In this document: positions 1 through 8,800 of the stretch, in pieces
Layout of the letters: every line of letters begins with the position of its first letter
Numbering within the stretch: position 1 is the stretch's first letter
Origin: JBDTNL01 sp039933785
GTDB taxonomy: Bacteria; Acidobacteriota; Thermoanaerobaculia; Multivoradales; JAGPDF01
Direction of reading: 5' to 3'
Length of the DNA: 64,000 nucleotides
Assembly (NCBI GenBank): GCA_039933785.1
Contig: JBDTNL010000010.1
Span: forward strand, 10,190-74,189
Notes under the pieces: generated by a model
Databases searched by the model: none
The model's input: the letters and a program-made list of their open reading frames with translations, nothing else
Told to the model about the DNA's origin: nothing
Made by a program: the position numbers and the translations under genes

Positions 1-1
1 G

Positions 2-934
2 ATCCTCGCGGCGCGTCACCGAGTGGGCCGCTTCACCAGCGTCCCGATGTTCGCGCAGGAAGTGGACTCGAAGCAGCTCAACCAGAAAGTGCTCGAGAGC
101 CTCATCAAGGCGGGAGCGTTCGACAGTCTCGGAGCACCGCGGGGTGCGCTGTTCGCCGCGATCGAGAAGATCATGGACCACGCTCAGCAGCGGCGCCGCG
201 AGAGCGAGGCGGGGCAAGGAGCCCTCTTCGCGCCCAGCGCCACTCCCGGGCCGGCGATCGACCTGCGCAAGCAGGAGTGGCCGGAAGCGGATCGTCTGCG
301 GTTCGAGAAGGAGACGCTCGGGTTCTATCTTACCGGCAACCCGTTGGCCGCGCATGAGGCGCAGCTTCGGCTGCTGGTCAACGCCACCACCGCCGACCTT
401 CGCGATGGCACGGTCGAAGGCACGGTGACGCTCGGAGGGATCGTTACCCGGGTGCGGCCGACGAAAATCAAGTCAGGCGCCAATGCCGGCAAGATGATGA
501 CCCGGTTCGTCCTCGAGGACCTGGTCGGCGGGCTGCCGATCACGCTGTTCGCGGATCAGACGGCGCGCTTCGGGGCTCTGATACACGATGAGGCCGTGAT
601 CCTGGTGAAGGGCTCGGTCCGCATGCGTGGCAGCGAGGTCGAGCTCGCCGCGGAGGACATCACGCCGCTCGAAAAGGCCAAGGGCCGCCTGGTCGCCGGT
701 CTCGAAATCTCGATCGCGCAGGAGCTTTCGACCCGTCAGATGCTCCGTCTGCGCGACTTGCTGGCCGAGAATCCCGGCGACGTCCCGGTGTCGTTCGACC
801 TCCGCCAGGTCGGCGCCAACGTTTCGATCACCGCGCCTGAACGTTTCCGGGTTCGTCTCGGGACGGATTTCGAGGCCTCGATCGAGAGCCTCCTCGGACA
901 CGGCAGCGTCCGCAGGCGGTACGCTTCGGCCTGA
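2..934 (+). CDS. dnaE: DNA polymerase III alpha subunit, C-terminal part (partial)
   Basis: This is the 3' end of the gene for the catalytic subunit of the replicative DNA polymerase. The frame is open to the left edge, so the start lies outside; about 310 residues are visible. The stretch GFYLTGNPLAAHE (visible residues about 105-120) matches the conserved DnaE block before the OB domain. After it comes an OB-fold-like segment (TVTLGGIVTRVRP to about residue 215), which in this family binds single-stranded template, then the tail that contacts the clamp loader. The polymerase active site is upstream and not visible. The next gene starts 1 base after the stop. Identification is confident from the DnaE-type motifs. 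Confidence 0.9.
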   Translation: MLAARHRVGRFTSVPMFAQEVDSKQLNQKVLESLIKAGAFDSLGAPRGALFAAIEKIMDHAQQRRRESEAGQGALFAPSATPGPAIDLRKQEWPEADRLRFEKETLGFYLTGNPLAAHEAQLRLLVNATTADLRDGTVEGTVTLGGIVTRVRPTKIKSGANAGKMMTRFVLEDLVGGLPITLFADQTARFGALIHDEAVILVKGSVRMRGSEVELAAEDITPLEKAKGRLVAGLEISIAQELSTRQMLRLRDLLAENPGDVPVSFDLRQVGANVSITAPERFRVRLGTDFEASIESLLGHGSVRRRYASA

Positions 935-935
935 C

Positions 936-1628
936 ATGAGACCGACTCTGCTGTTCGCGGCTTGCGCCTTGTGGAGCCTTTCCGCCGTGGCAGAGGTTCC
1001 GAAGCCGGTCGATCCCTACGACCGTTCGATCGAGCGCCTGCGCTACGAATGTTTCAGCGATCTCGGGCGGCGCGAGATCACACTCTTTGCGAACGGCACC
1101 ATTCGCGTCCGCGAAGGGCTGAAGACCAGCCCGACGATGTCGCTCGGCGAGCTCGGCCGCGATCAGGTCGATGAGGTGCTGGCTCGCTTGGCGGAGATCG
1201 ACCTCAAGGAAACCGACACCGACACCACCAGCGTGAGCGGCGACTGGGTCGAACGCTGCCGGTTGCAGCTCGATCGGCCGGGGGACAAAGAGCGCGTCTT
1301 CAGCTTCAGCCGCTACGACACCCGGCCGCCGGGTCTCGACCGCTTGGTTCGCGTGGCGGAAAATCTGGCGTCGCGCGTGCAACCGTCGCAACGGGCGCAG
1401 CATCTGCCCACCGGTTACGTGCCGAAGACCGGCGACGTTCTGCGCCGGGTCGACGGCCAGTTGTTTCGCATCATCGGCGAGACCGCCGACAAGCAGGGCG
1501 TCGAGCTCGACGGGCTGAATCTACCGCTGAGGATGTTCTCGCCCAAGGGAATGCTCGCCAACGACTTCGACAAGTTGGTGGCGCGACGAAGCGTCGGCGG
1601 CCGCGAGGAGCCGTACGAGGACGACTAG
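936..1628 (+). CDS. secreted protein of unknown function
   Basis: A 230-residue protein that I do not recognise. It starts at the ATG one base after the dnaE stop, and the first 19 residues (MRPTLLFAACALWSLSAVA) form a clear signal peptide with an AVA-type cleavage site, which supports this start. The mature part is charged and has a pair of cysteines (in YECFSD and in VERCRLQL) that could form a disulphide in the periplasm. The middle (LFANGTIRVREG) looks like beta strands. The C-terminus is acidic. Its position between dnaE and rsmD suggests co-transcription but gives no hint of function. Confidence 0.7.
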   Translation: MRPTLLFAACALWSLSAVAEVPKPVDPYDRSIERLRYECFSDLGRREITLFANGTIRVREGLKTSPTMSLGELGRDQVDEVLARLAEIDLKETDTDTTSVSGDWVERCRLQLDRPGDKERVFSFSRYDTRPPGLDRLVRVAENLASRVQPSQRAQHLPTGYVPKTGDVLRRVDGQLFRIIGETADKQGVELDGLNLPLRMFSPKGMLANDFDKLVARRSVGGREEPYEDD

Positions 1629-1640
1629 GCGGCACCGCCG

Positions 1641-2258
1641 GTGAGTCGAGGCGTTCGAGTTACCGGGGGCGCTCTACGCGGGCGTTTGTTGGCGGTCGGC
1701 ACGCACGTCCGGCCGACTGAGGGCCGCGTGCGCGAGGCGCTGTTCTCCATCTGGCAGGAACGGGTCGTCGACGCGCAGGTGCTCGATCTATTCGCCGGCA
1801 GCGGCGCGGTAGGGATCGAGGCGGTGAGCCGCGGCGCCGGCGGCGTGCTGTTCGTGGAGCAGGCACCGGCCGTCGTTCGCCTGCTGGAAGAGAACTGCAA
1901 GATGCTGGAGAAGGGACGGTGGCGCTTGCGCCGAGCGAGCTTGCCAGGTGGCCTACGCTCGCTCGCCCAGCACCCCGACTACCGGTTCGATCTGATCTTC
2001 GCCGATCCGCCTTACGCCTTCGATGAGTATCTCCGGCTGCTGGAGCTGGCGTCTCCGCTCTTACGTGCCGGTGGAGAGCTCGTGGTCGAGCATTCCGCGC
2101 GCGTCGACTTGGCCGCCGCAGCGGGTGAGTTGCGGCAGAACGATACGCGGCGCTATGGCGAAAGCACGCTGACCTTCTATCGCTCGGCGGACGATGCCAA
2201 GGTACCCGAGCCGTCAGCCTCCGAGGAAGAAAGCGACTTCCTCGAGGTTGATCCGTAG
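1641..2258 (+). CDS. rsmD: 16S rRNA (guanine-966-N2) methyltransferase RsmD
   Basis: Predicted SAM-dependent methyltransferase that modifies G966 of 16S rRNA in the small ribosomal subunit. It has 205 residues from a GTG start. Visible motifs are the N-terminal RPTEGRVREALFSIW block typical of RsmD, the SAM-binding motif I DLFAGSGAVGIEA (about residues 48-60) and the catalytic N-methyltransferase motif DPPY (about residues 120-123). The last 45 bases overlap the 3' end of rex, which is on the other strand. The C-terminal tail, rich in Glu and Ser, is longer than in most RsmD proteins and is encoded in that overlap. Confidence 0.88.
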   Translation: MSRGVRVTGGALRGRLLAVGTHVRPTEGRVREALFSIWQERVVDAQVLDLFAGSGAVGIEAVSRGAGGVLFVEQAPAVVRLLEENCKMLEKGRWRLRRASLPGGLRSLAQHPDYRFDLIFADPPYAFDEYLRLLELASPLLRAGGELVVEHSARVDLAAAAGELRQNDTRRYGESTLTFYRSADDAKVPEPSASEEESDFLEVDP

Positions 2259-2885
2259 GTCGACGTTCTTCACCCGCACACCCGCGTGGGGCTCGAGGCG
2301 AAGCGGCGCGAAATTGATCACCGCGCGGATGCCGGCGCTCACCAGCGCGTCGTAGTTCTCGACCGCTGCACTGGCCGGCACTGCGAGCACGCCGATCTCG
2401 CAGGAACTCTCTTTGATCAAACGCTTCAGCTCCCGTGGATGTCCGACCGTGAAGGAAGCGAGCCGCTTGCCGACCTTCTGTGGATCCGTGTCAACCGCGG
2501 CGACGACGCGGAACGGGCCGTAGTTGAAGCCCCAGTAGCGCGCCAGAGCGCTGCCCAGGTTCCCCACGCCGCAGATGACGATGGGGTGAGAACGATGCAG
2601 CCCGAGCAGGTTGGAGAGCCGATCGGCCAGGCGTTGGACGTCGTAGCCCACGCCGCGGATGCCGAACTCGCCGAATTGCGCCAGATCCTTGCGGATTTGC
2701 GTGGCCGACAGACGGAAGCGCCGCGCCAGATCCTGCGATGAGATGCGGCTGATTCCCCCCTCTTGCAGCTCGGTCAACGAGCGCAAATAGATCGACAGCC
2801 GATTCAGGGTGAGGGGTGAGACCTCGGGTTCCGCGGTCGTGCTGGTGGGTGTGGGGCGGCGGGACCCCCGACGCGCCGGACTCAT
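2214..2885 (-). CDS. rex: redox-sensing transcriptional repressor Rex
   Basis: Rex senses the NADH/NAD+ ratio and represses respiration and fermentation genes when NADH is low. The 223-residue protein has the N-terminal winged helix (about residues 27-80, with the Rex signature RKDLAQFGEFGIRGVGY) and a Rossmann domain with the NAD(H) motif GVGNLGSAL at about residues 105-113. A basic tail of about 25 residues precedes the DNA-binding domain. The gene begins 25 bases after the nuoN stop on the same strand, so it is most likely the last gene of the nuo operon. Its 3' end overlaps rsmD by 45 bases in convergent orientation. Confidence 0.92.
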   Translation of the reverse strand: MSPARRGSRRPTPTSTTAEPEVSPLTLNRLSIYLRSLTELQEGGISRISSQDLARRFRLSATQIRKDLAQFGEFGIRGVGYDVQRLADRLSNLLGLHRSHPIVICGVGNLGSALARYWGFNYGPFRVVAAVDTDPQKVGKRLASFTVGHPRELKRLIKESSCEIGVLAVPASAAVENYDALVSAGIRAVINFAPLRLEPHAGVRVKNVDLRINLEEVAFFLGG

Positions 2886-2910
2886 ACCTTGGCCCTGGTC
2901 GCCCTCGCGC

Positions 2911-4368
2911 TCAGCCGAGGCGAGCGACCGCGTCAGCGACCCATCCGAGTACCGGGCCGGGCCACAGCCCGAGCACGAGCGTCAGCAGGGCTGCAAGGCC
3001 CGCGGAAAGATTGCCGAGGAAATCGCCGGCCTTGGCGACGGGAGCCTTGACCTCGTCCTTCATGTAGAGGACGTACACCACGCGCAGGTAGTAGAAGACG
3101 CCGACCAGGCTCGCCAGGACACCCACCGCGGCGAGCCAGATCTGATGGTTCTCGACCGCGTGCAGGAAGACCAAGTACTTGCCGAGGAAACCTAGGGTCG
3201 GTGGGATGCCGCCGAGCGACAGCATGCAGATCGCGAGGCAGGCCGACTTCACCGGAAAGCGATAGCCCCACCCCGAAAGGTCAGAGATCAGGTGTTGCTC
3301 ACCGGGCTTGTCGAACAGCAGCGTCGCGACCGCGAAGGCACCGGCGTTCATCAGCGCGTAGGCGAACAGGTACACCAGCACGCTCACCCACGAATCGCGA
3401 TTCAGGCTGGCGAGCGGAATGAGGAGATATCCCATGTGGGCGACGCCCGAGTACGCCAGCATGCGTTTGAGATCGCGTTGCACCAGGGCCAGCAGGTTGC
3501 CGCCGAGCATCGACAGCACCGCGAGGAGCGACACCACGGTCGACCACTTCGGCGCTAGGGGCGCGCTCGCCGACGCTGCCGCTACGATCTTGATGAGCAC
3601 CGCGACACTGGCCGCTTTCGGAGCCACGGAGAGAAAGGCGACGAAGGGCGTGGGAGCGCCTTGATATGTATCCGGCGACCAGGCGTGAAACGGTACCAGG
3701 CTCATCTTGAAGCCGAAGCCGGCGATGAGCAGGACGACGCCGAGCGCCTCGAGAGCCAACGAGCCCTTGCCCTCGGCCAGGGCGCGAGCGATTTCGGGGA
3801 TGCGCGAGGAACCGGTCTCGCCGTAGAGCAGCGCGATGCCCAGCAGCACGAAAGCGCTCACGAAGGCACCCATCAGGAAGTACTTGATGGCGGCCTCCGC
3901 GGCAACGGCGATCCGCCGGTGATAGCCGGCGAGCGCGTAGAGACAGATCGAGAGCAGCTCGAGCGCGATGAACACGGTGAGCAGCTCGTTGGCGCGCAGC
4001 ATCAGGGTCATGCCGGCGCTGCTCCAGAGCAGCAACGCGTGGTACTCACCCGAAAGGAGACCCTCCCGTCGCAGGTATCCGTCCGAAGCGAGCAGGGCCA
4101 ACGACGCCGCGAGCAGCACGATCAGGGTCAGAGCACAAGTGATCGCGTTGGCATCGAGGGTTCCGTGAAAGCTCGGTCCGGTAGGCACCGAGGTCCAAGC
4201 GAGCCAACCCGCCCCGAGGGTCGCGACGAGCGAGAGCGGTGTAAATGCACGCTTGAGCGCAGGCAGGAAGGCGTCGAGCAAGAGCAGCAGGGCCCCGGCG
4301 CCAGCGAGCCAGATCTCGGGCGCGATGGACCAGAGATCGGCGGTCGAGACGGCGTAGGACGGACTCAC
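2911..4368 (-). CDS. nuoN: NADH-quinone oxidoreductase subunit N
   Basis: Antiporter-like membrane subunit of complex I, which pumps protons as electrons pass from NADH to quinone. It has 485 residues with about 14 hydrophobic helices, in line with NuoN length. The conserved proton-channel core is visible (helices around LLSICLYALAGYHR with the key Glu in the preceding FIALELLSI, and the lysine-containing KYFLMGAF and FKMSLVPFHAWSPD segments). It overlaps nuoM by four bases (ATGA) and is followed by rex. It is the last structural nuo gene here. Confidence 0.95.
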   Translation of the reverse strand: MSPSYAVSTADLWSIAPEIWLAGAGALLLLLDAFLPALKRAFTPLSLVATLGAGWLAWTSVPTGPSFHGTLDANAITCALTLIVLLAASLALLASDGYLRREGLLSGEYHALLLWSSAGMTLMLRANELLTVFIALELLSICLYALAGYHRRIAVAAEAAIKYFLMGAFVSAFVLLGIALLYGETGSSRIPEIARALAEGKGSLALEALGVVLLIAGFGFKMSLVPFHAWSPDTYQGAPTPFVAFLSVAPKAASVAVLIKIVAAASASAPLAPKWSTVVSLLAVLSMLGGNLLALVQRDLKRMLAYSGVAHMGYLLIPLASLNRDSWVSVLVYLFAYALMNAGAFAVATLLFDKPGEQHLISDLSGWGYRFPVKSACLAICMLSLGGIPPTLGFLGKYLVFLHAVENHQIWLAAVGVLASLVGVFYYLRVVYVLYMKDEVKAPVAKAGDFLGNLSAGLAALLTLVLGLWPGPVLGWVADAVARLG

Positions 4369-5987
4369 TGGCGAGCCTCTGCCGCCACGGGTCCGGGCGG
4401 CTGCACGCCCAGGGCGACCTCACTCAGCGGCGCCTCGGGGCGCAGGGCCACGGTGTTGACCGGAATCTCGGTAACCCTGGCTTGATACGAGGTGAGAACC
4501 GCGGCGAGCGCCGGCCGGCTCGGCGCGAGGAACGGCTCGGGTGCGACGCCAATCCACAGCATCAGCAGGCAAAGCGGCGCCAGCAGGAGCTTCTCGCGCC
4601 AGGACAGATCCTTGAGCGAACGATTCTCCTCGTGCTTGATCGGACCCCAGATCGTGGCTGCCACCATCTTGAGCAGGTACACCGCCGCGAGCACCACGCC
4701 GAAAGTCGCCGTGGCGGCGACGCCGCGCAAGGCGATCGACTTCGAGGTAAAGGTACCGGCGAGAATCAGGAACTCGCCGACGAAGCCGTTCAGGCCGGGC
4801 AGACCCACTGAAGACAAGGTGGAGAAGACGAGGAAGAACGCGAACCACGGCATCACCTTGGCGAGGCCGCCGAACTGCGCGAATTCTTTGGTGTGCCGGC
4901 GCTCGTAGATCATGCCGACGATGAGAAAGAGGGCACCGGTCGACAAGCCGTGGTTCACCATCTGCAGCAGCGCTCCCTGCCAGGCCATGAGATCGAAGGC
5001 AAAGAGGCCGAGCATCACGAAGCCGAGGTGAGCGATCGATGAGTACGCCACTAGCTTCTTCATGTCGGCCTGCACCCAGGCCACCAAGGCTCCGTAGAGG
5101 ATGCCGACGAGCGCCAGACCGGCCATCAAGGGCGCATACCGCTGGCTCGCCTGCGGGAAGAGCGGCAGAGCGAAGCGCAGGAAGCCGTAGGTGCCGAGCT
5201 TCAGCAGGATGCCGGCCAGGATGACCGAGCCTCCGGTTGGTGCCTCGACGTGCGCATCGGGCAGCCAGGTGTGGAGCGGGAACATCGGCACCTTGATCGC
5301 GAAGGCGATCGCGAAGGCTCCGAACAACCACGCCTGCTCGCTGGCCGGCAGCTGCAGACGCAGCAGATCGGCGAAGGCGAAGCTCCAAGCCCCGGCCATT
5401 TCCTTGTAGGTCCAGGCCAGCCAAAGAATCGCGAGCAACATCAACAGGCTTCCGGCCATGGTGAAGAGGAAGAACTTTACCGCCGCGTACACCCGGCGCT
5501 GCCCGCCCCAGATGCCGATGATCAGATACATCGGGATCAGCATCACTTCCCAGAAGATGTAGAAGAGGAAGAGATCGAGCGCCAGGAGCGCGCCGAGGAT
5601 GCCGGTGGTGAGCAGCAGCAAGGAGAGCGCGAAGCCCTGCCAGTTCTTATGGATGCCTTCCCAGGAGCCGATGACGACGATCGGCAGCAGGATCACGCTC
5701 AGCAGAACGAGCGGCATGGAGATGCCATCCATGCCGACGGAGTATTGAATGCCCCAGGAAGGAATCCAGGGCAACGGCGCGCCGTCGCGAAGGAGCGGGA
5801 AGGGCGAGCCCCAGTTCGCCCACACCAACCCGATCCCGAATGCCGCTTCGATCAGGCCGACCAGTAGCGCATAGGCGCGCGCCGCGCCGTCGCGGCGGAT
5901 GAACAGCAGCGGCAGACACGCCAGCGCCGGAAAGAAGATGAGCCGGGTCAGGGTGTTGCCGGCGAGCAGTTGGAGGAAGGTGTCCAT
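4365..5987 (-). CDS. nuoM: NADH-quinone oxidoreductase subunit M
   Basis: Second antiporter-like, proton-translocating membrane subunit of complex I. It has 540 residues with about 14 transmembrane helices. Family hallmarks are FYIFWEVMLIPMYLIIGIWGG with the conserved channel Glu (about residues 146-166), KFFLFTMAGS, and the FAIKVPMFPLHTWLPDAHVEAP segment. The C-terminal 50 residues are hydrophilic and Pro/Ala-rich, a little longer than usual. It lies 12 bases after nuoL and overlaps nuoN by four bases. Confidence 0.95.
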   Translation of the reverse strand: MDTFLQLLAGNTLTRLIFFPALACLPLLFIRRDGAARAYALLVGLIEAAFGIGLVWANWGSPFPLLRDGAPLPWIPSWGIQYSVGMDGISMPLVLLSVILLPIVVIGSWEGIHKNWQGFALSLLLLTTGILGALLALDLFLFYIFWEVMLIPMYLIIGIWGGQRRVYAAVKFFLFTMAGSLLMLLAILWLAWTYKEMAGAWSFAFADLLRLQLPASEQAWLFGAFAIAFAIKVPMFPLHTWLPDAHVEAPTGGSVILAGILLKLGTYGFLRFALPLFPQASQRYAPLMAGLALVGILYGALVAWVQADMKKLVAYSSIAHLGFVMLGLFAFDLMAWQGALLQMVNHGLSTGALFLIVGMIYERRHTKEFAQFGGLAKVMPWFAFFLVFSTLSSVGLPGLNGFVGEFLILAGTFTSKSIALRGVAATATFGVVLAAVYLLKMVAATIWGPIKHEENRSLKDLSWREKLLLAPLCLLMLWIGVAPEPFLAPSRPALAAVLTSYQARVTEIPVNTVALRPEAPLSEVALGVQPPGPVAAEARQ

Positions 5988-5999
5988 CGTCGGGGCCGC

Positions 6000-7949
6000 C
6001 TAGAGCAGAACCAGGGCGAACAGCACGAGGATGCCGCCGAAGAAATAGAGCGCGTAATTGCGCACGTTGCCGGTGGTGGTCAGGCGGCCGAGGTCGCCGG
6101 TGATTTCGGTGACGAAGGCGCCGACGTGGATCGATCCGTCGATCACCAGGACGTCGATGACCTTCCAGCAGACGCGGGCGAGCCACTTGACGGGCCGGAT
6201 GACGATCCGGTCGTAGAGCTCGTCGACGTACCACTTGTTTTCGAACAGGCGCTGCAGGAAGGGCAGGCGCGAGGCGAACGCTTGATCTCCGGCCAGGCCG
6301 CGCCCACGACCCCAGAGTGCTCGGGCGACGAGGATGCCGGCGACCGCGACCAGGACGGACACGCCCATCAAGGCCCACTCGGTCGCCGAGGACGCCTGGT
6401 GCTCCGCTCCATGCTCGGGGAAGCGCGCGAGCACCGGTGAGAGCCAGGTGTGCAGCCAATTCAGATGCTCGTTCCCGAACAGCTTGCCCGGAATGCCGAC
6501 CAAGCCCGCGAGCGCTGCCCCGACGGCCAGGATGATCAGCGGCACGGTCATCGATGCCGGCGACTCGTGCACGTGGTGCTCCTGCTCGTGGGTGCCGCGG
6601 AAAGTGCCGGTGAAGGTCATGTACACGGTGCGGAACATGTAGCAGGCCGTCAGGCCGGCGGTAATCATTCCTACCGCCCAGAGAATGTAGTGGCCGCTGG
6701 CGAAGGTCTCGCCGAGGATCTCGTCCTTGCTGAAGAAGCCCGACAACGGCGGAATACCGGCGATGGCGACGGTCGCCAGGATGAACGTCCGTGAGGTGAT
6801 GGGCAGGTGCTTCGCGAGTCCGCCCATCTTGCGCATGTCCTGCTCGCCCGACATCGCGTGGATCACCGAGCCGGAGCCCAGGAAGAGCAGCGCCTTGAAG
6901 AATGCGTGCGTGCCGAGATGGAAGATCGCGCTGGAGTACGCTCCGACACCTGCCGCCAGGAACATGTAGCCGAGCTGCGAGACGGTGGAGTAGGCGAGCA
7001 CCTTTTTGATGTCGTTCTGCGCCAGTCCGATCGTGGCGGCGAAGATCGCGGTCAGGGCGCCGATGATGGCGACGAAGTGGCTCACACCGGTCGCCAGCTG
7101 ATAGATGGCGTTCGAACGCACCACCATGTAGACGCCGGCGGTGACCATGGTCGCGGCATGGATCAGGGCGGACACCGGCGTCGGACCCGCCATGGCATCG
7201 GGCAGCCAGACAAACAGCGGGATCTGAGCGCTCTTGCCGATGGCGCCGACGAACAGGAAAAGCGCCACGAAGCTTGCCAGGCTCAAGCCAAGCGCGTAAG
7301 GCTGCAGCAGGTGGTCCGGGTTGGCCATGATCGCGGCGGTGATTCGCTGGTAGTCGAGGGTGCCGAACGCACCCATGAGCGCGAACAAGCCGATCAGGAA
7401 ACCGACGTCACCGATGCGGTTGACAATGAACGCCTTCTGTCCCGCGTAGGGCGGAAACTCCTGCTCGTAATAGAAGCCAATGAGCAGATACGAGCAGAGG
7501 CCCACGCCTTCCCATCCGACGAAGGTCACCAGGTAGTTGGCGCCGAGGATGAGCAGCAACATCGAACCCATGAAGAGGTTCAAGTAGACGAAGTAGCGCT
7601 GGTAGCCGCCCTCGTGCGCCATGTAGCCGGCCGAGTACACGTGGATCAGGAAGCCCACGAAAGTGACTACGAACAGCATGATGCAAGACAAAGGATCGAG
7701 CAGGAACGAGACGTCGATCTGGAACGGCCCCGCGACCCAGGCGTAGAGGGTCTGCTGGAACGGCGCTGGATTCACCGAAGTCGCGTACTGCCAGAGGCAG
7801 CCGAGCGCGAGCAGGAGCGACAGCAGGGGAGCGCCGACGCCGACCGCGGTCACCGCGCCGTGCCTGCCCTTGGGGCCGAGGATGCCGTTGAGCGCCGCGC
7901 CCATGAAGGGCAGCAGCGGGATGAGCCAGAGGAGAGTGAGAGCGTTCAT
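6000..7949 (-). CDS. nuoL: NADH-quinone oxidoreductase subunit L
   Basis: Largest antiporter-like subunit of complex I. At 649 residues it has the expected NuoL length and carries the long C-terminal amphipathic helix that braces the membrane arm. Visible motifs include NYLVTFVGWEGVGLCSYLLI (channel Glu region), KAFIVNRIGDVGFLIG, FLFVGAIGKSAQIPLFVWLP DAMAGPTPVSALIHAATMV split over helices 7-8, and LAQNDIKKVLAYSTVSQLGY. It starts 16 bases after the nuoK stop. A histidine-rich patch (EQEHHVHE) sits in the loop before helix 14. Confidence 0.95.
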   Translation of the reverse strand: MNALTLLWLIPLLPFMGAALNGILGPKGRHGAVTAVGVGAPLLSLLLALGCLWQYATSVNPAPFQQTLYAWVAGPFQIDVSFLLDPLSCIMLFVVTFVGFLIHVYSAGYMAHEGGYQRYFVYLNLFMGSMLLLILGANYLVTFVGWEGVGLCSYLLIGFYYEQEFPPYAGQKAFIVNRIGDVGFLIGLFALMGAFGTLDYQRITAAIMANPDHLLQPYALGLSLASFVALFLFVGAIGKSAQIPLFVWLPDAMAGPTPVSALIHAATMVTAGVYMVVRSNAIYQLATGVSHFVAIIGALTAIFAATIGLAQNDIKKVLAYSTVSQLGYMFLAAGVGAYSSAIFHLGTHAFFKALLFLGSGSVIHAMSGEQDMRKMGGLAKHLPITSRTFILATVAIAGIPPLSGFFSKDEILGETFASGHYILWAVGMITAGLTACYMFRTVYMTFTGTFRGTHEQEHHVHESPASMTVPLIILAVGAALAGLVGIPGKLFGNEHLNWLHTWLSPVLARFPEHGAEHQASSATEWALMGVSVLVAVAGILVARALWGRGRGLAGDQAFASRLPFLQRLFENKWYVDELYDRIVIRPVKWLARVCWKVIDVLVIDGSIHVGAFVTEITGDLGRLTTTGNVRNYALYFFGGILVLFALVLL

Positions 7950-7965
7950 CGCGACGGGTCTCGGC

Positions 7966-8271
7966 CTACCAGCGCATCAGGTTCATACGGTTGACGTCGA
8001 TGGTGTGGCCGTGGCGGAAGATGGCGATGAAGAGCGCCAGGCCGACCGCAGCTTCTGCCGCGGCGACCGCGAGCACGAAAAACACGATGACCTGGCCGGT
8101 GAGGTCGCCGAGCTGCCGCGAATACGCGATCAGGAGTAAATTCACCGCGTTCAGCATGAGCTCGATGGAGAGGAAGATCGAGATGCCGTTGCGGCGGGTC
8201 AACGCGCCGATCGTTCCGATCACGAACAGGCCGGCGGCGAGGAGCATGTACCAGGTGGCGGGAACGATCAC
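7966..8271 (-). CDS. nuoK: NADH-quinone oxidoreductase subunit K
   Basis: Small three-helix membrane subunit of complex I that carries buried glutamates on the proton path. I place the start at the GTG at 8271, which overlaps the nuoJ stop as GTGA and gives 101 residues, the normal NuoK length; the open frame continues upstream but only as a shadow of nuoJ. Conserved features are SIELMLNAVNLLL with the essential Glu at about residue 37, and FFVLAVAAAEAAVGLALF with the second Glu at about residue 73. Confidence 0.93.
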   Translation of the reverse strand: MIVPATWYMLLAAGLFVIGTIGALTRRNGISIFLSIELMLNAVNLLLIAYSRQLGDLTGQVIVFFVLAVAAAEAAVGLALFIAIFRHGHTIDVNRMNLMRW

Positions 8272-8798
8272 TTCGACTCCTCCCCCGGGGCAGTGATCCG
8301 GCCGTCCGGGCGCCGCGCCAGGACGGTGGCGGCGACCACCGCGGCGAGCAGGAGCAGGCCGATCGCCTGGAAGGGCAGCATGTACTCGGTAAACAACAGG
8401 CGAGCCAGGCGGGTCAGAGAAACCTGGTCCTCGGTCAACGGCTGGATCTCGGCGCCGGCGTGCGCACGCCAGAACAGGCCGAACAGCAAACCGGCGAGCA
8501 CGAATCCCATGAGGATCGCGGCCCAGCGTTGAGCTCCACCAGAAGGCGCACTGTGCTCTTCGCGTTGAATGTTGAGCAGCATAATCACGAACAGGAAGAG
8601 CACCACGATCGCGCCGGTGTAGATCAGCACCTGGAGCGTGGCGATGAACGGTGCGCCGAGCATCAGGAAGAGCGCCGCGACGCAGACCAGGGTAACCACC
8701 AAACTCATGGTCGCGTACACCGGGTTGCGATGGCTTACGACCGCCAGTGCCGACACCAGCGCTCCGAGGGCGAACAGCGAGAAGACGAAGAGCTCCAT
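8268..8798 (-). CDS. nuoJ: NADH-quinone oxidoreductase subunit J
   Basis: Membrane subunit of complex I with five predicted helices in 176 residues. The NuoJ core is visible as ALFLMLGAPFIATLQVLIYTGAIVVLF split over helices 2 and 3 (about residues 40-70), which includes the conserved Tyr of the pi-bulge helix. The gene begins only 2 bases after the nuoH stop, so no nuoI lies between them, where most bacteria have it. It overlaps nuoK by four bases. Confidence 0.93.
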   Translation of the reverse strand: MELFVFSLFALGALVSALAVVSHRNPVYATMSLVVTLVCVAALFLMLGAPFIATLQVLIYTGAIVVLFLFVIMLLNIQREEHSAPSGGAQRWAAILMGFVLAGLLFGLFWRAHAGAEIQPLTEDQVSLTRLARLLFTEYMLPFQAIGLLLLAAVVAATVLARRPDGRITAPGEESK

Positions 8799-8800
8799 GG

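Noticed and set aside
6807..7994. A 395-codon plus-strand open frame opposite nuoL
   Set aside because: It is the charged mirror of a membrane protein gene (very rich in Glu, Arg and His) and has no start context or motif.
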